Shown: positions 1 to 4,752 of the stretch, in pieces
Layout of the letters: the number at the start of each line of letters is the position of its first letter
How positions within the stretch are numbered: the first letter of the stretch is position 1
Source of the DNA: Chthoniobacter sp.
Lineage (GTDB): Bacteria > Verrucomicrobiota > Verrucomicrobiia > Chthoniobacterales > Chthoniobacteraceae
Assembly (NCBI GenBank): GCA_025351065.1
Contig: JANXWQ010000075.1
Span: forward strand, 1 to 5,199
Direction of reading: 5' to 3'
DNA length: 5,199 bases
The notes under the pieces: generated by a model
What the model was told of the DNA's origin: nothing
What the model saw: only the letters and a program-made list of their open reading frames with translations
Database searches by the model: none
Translations under genes and position numbers: made by a program

Positions 1-501
1 CGCGCCGACGGGCGTGTCGCCGAGTTTTTTCAGCACGTCCTCGCCTTTGATGAGCTTGCCGAAGCAGGTGTACTTGCCGTTGAGCGCCTGCGCGTTTTCG
101 AGGCAGAGGAAGAACTGGCAGCTCGCCGAATCCGGGTCCGCCGTGCGCGCCATCGAGATGACGCCGAGCTCGTGTTTGCGGTCGCTGAATTCCGCCTTCA
201 CTTTTTCGTCCGAGCCGCCGGTGCCCCAGCGCGCTTCCATGCTCGCGTCCTTGGAAAGCGGGTCGCCGCCTTGGATCATGAAGCCCTTGATAATGCGGTG
301 AAAGGCGGTGCCGTCGTAGAAGCCGCTCTTCGCGAGCTTGATGAAATTGGCGACGGTTTTCGGCGCGGTCTCCGGCCAGAATTCGACGACCATTTCGCCC
401 GCGGCGGTTTTGATGACGGCCACTTCCTTGTCCGCCCCGCGCGAGGCGGGCACGACGGCGAGGGCGGCGGTGGCGATGAGGGAAAGGAAAAGTGTTTTCA
501 T
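1..501 (-). CDS. Secreted cyclophilin-type peptidyl-prolyl cis-trans isomerase (3' end cut by window edge)
   Basis: Reading leftward from ATG at 501-499, the frame stays open for 167 codons to base 1 with no stop, so the C-terminus is missing. The protein catalyses cis-trans isomerisation of Xaa-Pro bonds, probably in the periplasm. Residues 1-23 form a signal peptide: K2, a hydrophobic run at 4-17, and a likely cut near A19 or A23. The cyclophilin fold follows from about residue 27. FHRIIKGFMIQGGDP (67-81) carries the catalytic Arg (R69) and the F74, M75 and Q77 equivalents of human CypA R55, F60, M61 and Q63. SMAR (116-119) and SASCQFF (125-131) match the second half of the active site. The usual Trp and His near the end are replaced: ALNGKY is seen where CypA has WLDGKH, a common state in bacterial cyclophilins. 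The visible part covers nearly the whole domain. No Shine-Dalgarno motif precedes the ATG. The gene is transcribed away from the ExbB-type gene. The family call is firm; the natural substrates are unknown. Confidence 0.95.
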   Translation of the reverse strand, partial: MKTLFLSLIATAALAVVPASRGADKEVAVIKTAAGEMVVEFWPETAPKTVANFIKLAKSGFYDGTAFHRIIKGFMIQGGDPLSKDASMEARWGTGGSDEKVKAEFSDRKHELGVISMARTADPDSASCQFFLCLENAQALNGKYTCFGKLIKGEDVLKKLGDTPVGA

Positions 502-560
502 AAGGCCGGCAGATTTGCCACGCGTCCGCCGCGCTGTCACGCGGAGAAAATCGCGCCGCG

Positions 561-587
561 CACTTTGTTGCGGGTCTGTCGCAAGTG
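561..587. other. Inverted repeat in the divergent intergenic region
   Basis: TTGCG (568-572) and CGCAA (580-584) are perfect inverted arms around a 7-bp centre. CAC (561-563) and GTG (585-587) extend the symmetry after a 4-nt bulge on the left. It lies between the divergent cyclophilin and ExbB-type genes, just upstream of the candidate -35 box at 599, so an operator role is possible. It is short enough to be chance. Confidence 0.2.
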
Positions 588-598
588 TGACGCGGAGG

Positions 599-626
599 TT
601 GCAAGGCGGGCTTCGGAAGCTACTAT
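599..626 (+). promoter_or_regulatory. Weak candidate sigma70-type promoter for the exbB-exbD-TPR operon
   Basis: A TTGCAA box (599-604, four of six consensus bases) is followed after 16 bp by TACTAT (621-626, four of six). Transcription would start near 633, only about 9 nt before the ATG at 642. This would give an almost leaderless message and agrees with the lack of a Shine-Dalgarno motif. The match is modest and could be chance; no better pair was seen in the 140-bp gap. Confidence 0.3.
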
Positions 627-641
627 GCGCACTCGTCATTC

Positions 642-1583
642 ATGAAATTCCACGCACTTTTCCTGGCTACCATGCTCGGGGCGGCGACGCTCCACGGGCA
701 GGCGACCGCTTCCCCAGAACCGAATCCGCCGGTGCTCCTCGCACAGGCCGCCGCGCCGGCGAAAAAGGACACCGCCGTCACGGCGATCAATGATCGCGGC
801 GCGAAAGACGCCGCGCCCGCGCCGGCCGCGACGCCCGACGACATGATGCGCATTCCCGCCGCCAGCGGAGCGAATCCGGCGGCGAACGCCAACGCACCCG
901 TGAATGCGGTGACGCTGTGGAAGCTCATCCAGGACGGCGGCTGGGCGATGGTTCCGCTCGGCTTTCTCTCGGTGGTCACGGTGATGCTCGTGCTCGTCTA
1001 TCTTTTCACGTTGCGCCGGAGCGAGATCCTCACGCCGCACTATATGAATACGGCGGACGTGCTTTTGAAAAAGCGCGACTACCTCGGGCTGCTCGCCATC
1101 TCGAACCGGCACGGTGAGGCCGTGGCGCGGGTGGTGGTGCGGACGCTGGATTTTGCGACGAAGAATCCGACGGCATCCTTTGAAGTGATTCGCGAAATCG
1201 CGGAGACGGAGGCGGGCAGCCAGGCGGCGTCGCTCCAGCATCGCACGGTCTATCTCGCGGACATCGGCATGCTCTCGCCGATGATCGGGCTGCTCGGCAC
1301 GGTCATGGGCATCATCCGTTCCTTCGGCCTGCTGGGCAGCGGACAGACGGCGACCTCGCGCGATCTGCTACTCGCCAACGGCGTGTCCGAGGCGCTCGTG
1401 GCCACGGCGAGCGGCCTCGTGCTCGGCATCTCGGCGATGTTTTTCTACTCCCTCTTCCGCAACCGCGTGCAGAGCCTCATCTCCGATCTCGAGATCGCCT
1501 CGGCGCACATCCTCGGGCTCATCGCGCTGAACTATAACAAAAAGCGCGAGCCCTCGCGCGTGGCCGTGGACGACGAGTTTTAG
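642..1583 (+). CDS. exbB: MotA/TolQ/ExbB-family proton channel protein with signal peptide and periplasmic N-terminal extension
   Basis: This 313-residue inner-membrane protein is the expected stator/proton-channel half of an ExbB-ExbD motor that turns proton motive force into movement across the periplasm. Residues 1-23 look like a signal peptide (hydrophobic 5-17, ATA at 21-23 before SPEP). An Ala/Pro/Asn-rich low-complexity stretch runs to about 90. Three membrane segments follow at about 101-123, 204-226 and 252-272. The family signature SPMIGLLGTVMGI (212-224) lies in the second. EALVATASGLVLGI (250-263) opens the third. T220, E250 and T255 align with E. coli ExbB T148, E176 and T181, the polar residues lining the channel. 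The large cytoplasmic loop (124-203) and short cytoplasmic tail fit the family. The extension makes it longer than plain ExbB (about 240 residues) and resembles TtpC-type ExbB paralogues. The ATG is chosen because the signal peptide begins there; no Shine-Dalgarno motif is seen. It is the first gene of the operon. TolQ is an alternative name, since no TonB or TolA is present to decide. Confidence 0.93.
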   Translation: MKFHALFLATMLGAATLHGQATASPEPNPPVLLAQAAAPAKKDTAVTAINDRGAKDAAPAPAATPDDMMRIPAASGANPAANANAPVNAVTLWKLIQDGGWAMVPLGFLSVVTVMLVLVYLFTLRRSEILTPHYMNTADVLLKKRDYLGLLAISNRHGEAVARVVVRTLDFATKNPTASFEVIREIAETEAGSQAASLQHRTVYLADIGMLSPMIGLLGTVMGIIRSFGLLGSGQTATSRDLLLANGVSEALVATASGLVLGISAMFFYSLFRNRVQSLISDLEIASAHILGLIALNYNKKREPSRVAVDDEF

Positions 1584-1592
1584 ACCCCGCGC

Positions 1593-2006
1593 ATGAAGCT
1601 CCGCAAACGCGCCGAGCCCGTGACGCTCGGCTTCCAGATCGCGCCGATGGTGGACATCCTCCTCGTGCTGCTGTGCTTTTTCATCGTGACGTGGAGCTTT
1701 GCCAAAAAGGAGCTCGACCTGAAAGTGCGCGTACCCTCTGCGCAGAACGCGGCGGAATCCGCGTCGGTGGTGAACCAGACGGTGCTCAATGTGCGGACGG
1801 ACGGCACGGTGATTTGGAATAACAAGATGGTGCCGCGGGCCGAACTGCTGACGCGGCTGAAGGATTTGTCGGGGCTGTTCCCCGACTACTCGATCATCGT
1901 GCGCGGCGACGAGCACGCCGAGTACCGCTACATCTCCGCGGTGCTCGACACCTGCCGCGAAGCGAATATCTGGAACGTCGCGTTTGCCACGCGGAAAGTG
2001 GAATGA
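1593..2006 (+). CDS. exbD: ExbD/TolR-family biopolymer transport protein
   Basis: This 137-residue protein has the normal ExbD size. It has a basic cytoplasmic N-terminus (KLRKR at 2-6), one membrane helix at about 16-36, and a periplasmic domain from about 40 to the end. The helix begins APMVDILLVLLCFFIVT, and D21 is the conserved, essential protonatable Asp of ExbD/TolR. The periplasmic part has the usual family pattern: TDGTVIWNNKMV (69-80), a Leu-rich helix, FPDYSIIVRGDEHAEY (96-111), then a final helix and strand ending NVAFATRKVE. Such dimers sit inside an ExbB pentamer and couple proton flow to a periplasmic partner. The start is 9 nt after the upstream TAG, which lies in the same frame, so no longer start is possible without crossing that stop. 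No Shine-Dalgarno motif is visible, so translation probably depends on coupling with the upstream gene. Its own stop overlaps the next start (ATGA). Confidence 0.93.
   Translation: MKLRKRAEPVTLGFQIAPMVDILLVLLCFFIVTWSFAKKELDLKVRVPSAQNAAESASVVNQTVLNVRTDGTVIWNNKMVPRAELLTRLKDLSGLFPDYSIIVRGDEHAEYRYISAVLDTCREANIWNVAFATRKVE
2003..2006 (+). promoter_or_regulatory. ATGA stop/start overlap joining the exbD-type and TPR genes
   Basis: The start codon of the TPR gene (2003-2005) shares bases with the TGA stop of the ExbD-type gene (2004-2006). Such overlaps favour translational coupling by a terminating ribosome. The only upstream purine stretch is a weak GGAAAG at 1993-1998, 4 nt before the start, so coupling probably supplies most initiation. 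This supports one transcript and matched synthesis of the two proteins. Confidence 0.7.
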
Positions 2007-4558
2007 GGCGCCGGGTTTTGGCGGGCGTGAGTGTGGTGGCGCTGGTCTTCGCGCCGCCGTCGGGCGAGGCGCAGGAGGCGCCTCCAGTCCTCAAACCCTT
2101 CGTGCTCGATGAAGCCGGCAAGCCGATCCCGCGCGCCGAACCCGTCATCCCCAAGGCCGAGCCCGTGGTGAAACCCGCGCCGCCCGCCGAGCCCGCCGTG
2201 GCAGCGACGCCGAAGCCCGTGAAGCCGAAACCGCCCGGCGTGGTCGCCGCGCCGAAGCCGATGCCCGCCGTGCCGGAGCCGGAGGAGCCCGGCACCATCC
2301 GCATCACCCCCGCCGGCACGCCGCGCACCGCCGAGCAGCTCCAGCTCGATGTGGCGAACGGCTATTACGGCAAAAAGATGTACGAGCTGGCCGCGCCCGA
2401 GTACGAGAAATTCACCAGCCTTTACCCCAACAGCGAGCAGCGACCCGACGCGCTCTTTCGCCTCGGCGAATCCTACCGCCACACCGGCACGATGAACGCG
2501 GCGCGCAACGCCTACGAGACGCTGCTTGCGCAGTACCAGGCCGGCGAATTCATCGGCCCCGCCGCCTACCGTCTCGCGGACATCTGCTACCAGGCCAAGG
2601 AATTCCGCGACGCGGTCGCGCTTTACCGCAAGGCCTCCGTGCGGCTGAAAGACCCGGCGGTCACGAACTCGGCGAAATTTTTCACCGGCCGCACCCTCGA
2701 GGCGCTCGGGCAGAAAGCGGACGCGCGCGTGGTGTACGAGGATCTCGCCGGCACGGACGCGAACAACCCTTTCCAGGACGCCAGCCGCCTGTCCTGCGCG
2801 CTGCTGCTCAAGGACGCGGGCCGCACCGCCGAGGCGCTCAAGCAAATCCAAGTGCTCGCGGTGAAAGCGGAAAATCCCGAGTTGAAAATCGAGGCCACCG
2901 TCCGCACCGGCCTGTGGTCGCTCGAAATGGAGCCGCCGCTGACCGCGCCCGCCGAGGCCGCTTTCAAAAAAGCGCTGGGCATGCCCGGCCCCGCGCGGTG
3001 GAAGGAAATCGCGCAGATGGGCATCCTCCGGATCGCCTTCGATACCGGCAAATACCAGCAGGTCATCGACACCTTCGGCCAGCCCGGCGCGCAGTTTTCC
3101 CCGGACGTGCAGCCCGAGCTGCTGCTCCTCAAGGCGAACTCCTACCGCCAGCTCGGCAACACCGCCGAGGCCATGAAGTTTTACGACCAGGTGCTCAAGG
3201 ATTTCGCCAATTCCGTCTATGCGAAAGAGGCCCAGTATGAGCGGCTGAAAATGCTCTACACCGCGGATGATCCGCAGCTTCTCCCCGCGATCGAATTCTA
3301 TCTTGCCGCGAATCCCGAGGCCGAGAAACGCGATCAGATCCTGCTCATGAAAGCCGAGGTCTTTTTCAAAAAGAAGGACTATGGCAATGCCGCGCCGATC
3401 TACTCCACGCTCGAACTTTCGCGCCAGCTCAGCGGCACGCTGAAAGCCGAGGCGCTCTTCAAGCTCGGCTGGTGCCAGATGGAAAGGCGCGACTTCGAGC
3501 AGGCCACGAAAGCGTTCACCGCCTTCATCGACGGCTACCCCACGCACAAGCTCATCCCCAGCGCGCTCCTCCAGCGCGGGATCGCCTGGCAGTCGCAGAA
3601 AAATCTCGGCGCGGCGCTCGCCGACTACAGCGACATCGTCAAGAAATTCCCGCAGGCCAAGGAGCGCGAAATGGCCATCCAGCAAAAGGCGCTCATCCTC
3701 GGCCAGCAGGGCGACAACGCGGCAATGGCCGACACTTTCAAACTGCTGCTCAAGGACTACCCGAAAACTTCCGCCCGCGCGCAGGCCGACTACTGGATCG
3801 GCTGGAACGCCTTTGAGCAAAAAAACTACAAGGACGCCGTGCCGCCGCTCGACGAGGCGCGGAAGCTCGACAGGGAACAGTTTGGCGAGAAGGCGAGCAT
3901 CCGCCTGCTCCAGGCGGATTACTATCTGGAGGACAAAGTGGGCACGGCGCGCGAGGTCGATTTTTACGCGAAGGAAGGCAAGACCAAAGTGCCGGCGGAA
4001 ATCCTGCGCTGGCTCGGCACCGAGCTGTACAAAGGCGGCGCGTTCGAGTCCGCGGAGAAATATTTCCTCATGCTCACACCGCGCGACGAAGCCACGCCGG
4101 ATGATTTTCTTTTCCTCGGCCGCAGCCAGCACGACCTCGAAAAATTCAAGGAAGCCACCGCGTCCATCCAGACCTACCTCAAGTCCGTCAAGCAGCCCAC
4201 GCTGCGCGCCCGCGGCCTGCTCACGCTCGCCAAATCGCAGATCGCGCTCAAGGCGTTCGACGACGCGCAGAAATCCGTGGACGAAGCGCTCACCCTCCAG
4301 CCCGAGGGCGTCATCAACGGCGAAGGGCGCGTCACCGCCGGCGACATCCAGATGGCGCGCGGCAATCCCGCCGAGGCCGCGAAGCTTTACGAAACCGTGT
4401 ACGCCACCGGTATCGACGACCCCGAAGTCACCCCGCGCTCGCTGACCAAAGCCATCCAGGCCTACCGCGCCGCCGGCAACGACGAGAAGGTGAAGAAGCT
4501 GCTCAACATCCTCCAGAGCCGCTACCCGGAATACTTCCAGCGCACCAAGACGCCGTAG
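2003..4558 (+). CDS. Large exported tetratricopeptide-repeat protein with TonB-like Pro/Lys-rich spacer
   Basis: This 851-residue protein is probably periplasmic or envelope-attached. Residues 1-23 form a signal peptide: RRR at 2-4, hydrophobic 5-17, likely cut after GEA at 21-23. No lipobox Cys is present. Residues 41-97 are rich in Pro, Ala, Lys, Glu and Val and should be extended. From about 112 to the C-terminus the protein is a series of helix pairs with TPR spacing, by eye some 12 to 15 units. Clear ones lie at 112-143, 149-178, 186-215, 372-403, 481-513, 518-550, 593-624, 736-766 and 775-805. Typical TPR signs are visible: GYYGKKMYELAAPEYEKF, LFKLGWCQMERRDFEQATKAF, and linkers such as LYPNS, GYPTH, KFPQA and DYPKT. 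These linkers recall BamD and YbgF/CpoB repeats. No enzymatic motif was found, so it is likely a protein-binding scaffold. Position directly after ExbB and ExbD suggests it is the motor's periplasmic partner or accessory, but its ligand is unknown. Confidence 0.88.
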   Translation: MRRRVLAGVSVVALVFAPPSGEAQEAPPVLKPFVLDEAGKPIPRAEPVIPKAEPVVKPAPPAEPAVAATPKPVKPKPPGVVAAPKPMPAVPEPEEPGTIRITPAGTPRTAEQLQLDVANGYYGKKMYELAAPEYEKFTSLYPNSEQRPDALFRLGESYRHTGTMNAARNAYETLLAQYQAGEFIGPAAYRLADICYQAKEFRDAVALYRKASVRLKDPAVTNSAKFFTGRTLEALGQKADARVVYEDLAGTDANNPFQDASRLSCALLLKDAGRTAEALKQIQVLAVKAENPELKIEATVRTGLWSLEMEPPLTAPAEAAFKKALGMPGPARWKEIAQMGILRIAFDTGKYQQVIDTFGQPGAQFSPDVQPELLLLKANSYRQLGNTAEAMKFYDQVLKDFANSVYAKEAQYERLKMLYTADDPQLLPAIEFYLAANPEAEKRDQILLMKAEVFFKKKDYGNAAPIYSTLELSRQLSGTLKAEALFKLGWCQMERRDFEQATKAFTAFIDGYPTHKLIPSALLQRGIAWQSQKNLGAALADYSDIVKKFPQAKEREMAIQQKALILGQQGDNAAMADTFKLLLKDYPKTSARAQADYWIGWNAFEQKNYKDAVPPLDEARKLDREQFGEKASIRLLQADYYLEDKVGTAREVDFYAKEGKTKVPAEILRWLGTELYKGGAFESAEKYFLMLTPRDEATPDDFLFLGRSQHDLEKFKEATASIQTYLKSVKQPTLRARGLLTLAKSQIALKAFDDAQKSVDEALTLQPEGVINGEGRVTAGDIQMARGNPAEAAKLYETVYATGIDDPEVTPRSLTKAIQAYRAAGNDEKVKKLLNILQSRYPEYFQRTKTP
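2123..2296 (+). other. Low-complexity Pro/Lys/Glu-rich coding segment
   Basis: This part of the TPR gene encodes residues 41-98, with loose repeats of the type (R/K)AEPV, KPxPP and PKPVKPKP, then an acidic PEPEEPG end. TonB has a comparable Pro-Glu/Pro-Lys region that spans the periplasm, and other envelope proteins use such segments as stiff spacers. Here it links the N-terminal export signal to the TPR array. The resemblance is compositional, not proof of homology. Confidence 0.7.
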
Positions 4559-4573
4559 GGGCCGCCCCGTTTT
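4558..4573 (+). terminator. Weak candidate intrinsic terminator of the operon
   Basis: GGGG (4558-4561, beginning with the last base of the TAG stop) can pair with CCCC (4565-4568) across a CCG loop, followed by GTTTT. The stem has only four G-C pairs and the T-tract only four bases, so it may be inefficient. Its position between the convergent TPR gene and tRNA-Tyr is where a terminator is expected. Confidence 0.3.
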
Positions 4574-4612
4574 GCGCCGCGTTTCTTCACCACCGCTGCT
4601 GGGGAAAAAGAG

Positions 4613-4695
4613 TGGGCAGGACAGGATTCGAACCTGTGAAGGCGTAAGCCAGTGGATTTACAGTCCACCCCGTTTGGCCACTTCGGTACCTACCC
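4613..4695 (-). tRNA. tRNA-Tyr (anticodon GUA)
   Basis: The complementary strand folds into an 83-nt class II tRNA with a long variable arm. The acceptor stem is GGGTAGG (4695-4689) against CCTGCCC with one G-T wobble, and the discriminator base is A. The D stem is CCG/CGG. The anticodon stem GTGGA/TCCAC encloses loop CTGTAAA, with anticodon GTA at 4661-4659. The variable arm contains GGC/GCC around TTAC. The T arm is ACAGG-TTCGAAT-CCTGT. The extra arm and GUA anticodon define bacterial tRNA-Tyr. CCA is not encoded (CTC follows the discriminator), so it must be added after transcription. The gene converges with the TPR gene 54 bp away and has its own promoter. Confidence 0.97.
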
Positions 4696-4713
4696 GTTTT
4701 TTTGAGGGGCCGC

Positions 4714-4742
4714 TTTATACGTGCGCCCCCGGAGCGCCGCAA
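4714..4742 (-). promoter_or_regulatory. Promoter of tRNA-Tyr
   Basis: On the minus strand TTGCGG (4742-4737) is followed by a 17-bp spacer and TATAAA (4719-4714, five of six consensus bases). Transcription would start near 4707, about 11 nt before the mature tRNA end. The bases after the -10 box are GCGGCCCC, a G+C-rich discriminator of the kind found at stringently controlled stable-RNA promoters. The -35 box starts 10 bp past the stop codon of the upstream cyclophilin gene, so the tRNA need not depend on read-through. Confidence 0.6.
4723..4737. other. GC-rich inverted repeat within the tRNA-Tyr promoter spacer
   Basis: On the minus strand GCGCTC can pair with GGGCGC (one T-G pair) across a 3-nt loop. 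The repeat fills almost all of the spacer between the -35 and -10 boxes. In the cyclophilin transcript it would form a hairpin 15 nt after the stop codon. No T-tract follows, so it is not a standard intrinsic terminator; it could protect the mRNA 3' end, bind a regulator, or be chance. Confidence 0.35.
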
Positions 4743-4752
4743 GCGATTGTGC

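Noticed and set aside
502..540. Promoter for the left cyclophilin based on GTGACA at 540-535 on the minus strand
   Set aside because: The -35 match is good, but no acceptable -10 box lies 16 to 18 bp downstream.
172..645. Plus-strand frames over the left cyclophilin gene that run into the ExbB-type start
   Set aside because: They are antisense to a cyclophilin with intact signature motifs, and their products show no family features. The overlap of one such stop with the ATG at 642 appears accidental.
636..1241. Minus-strand open frame over the ExbB-type gene
   Set aside because: Arg/His-rich product without motifs; it lies opposite a clear ExbB-family protein.
1928..4132. Very long minus-strand open frame (734 codons) opposite the TPR gene
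   Set aside because: Its product is rich in Arg, Gly, Leu and Glu with no domain logic, while the plus strand has a clear TPR protein with signal peptide. Strong codon bias in GC-rich genes often leaves an antisense frame open.
3813..4445. Plus-strand frame with Arg/Ser/Pro-rich product inside the TPR gene
   Set aside because: It is a shifted frame of the TPR gene; the composition is typical of frame-shifted GC-rich coding DNA.
4605..4609. Five-T run (minus strand) just past the tRNA-Tyr 3' end as an intrinsic terminator
   Set aside because: No hairpin other than the tRNA itself precedes it, so it cannot be called with support, although it may help tRNA transcript ending.
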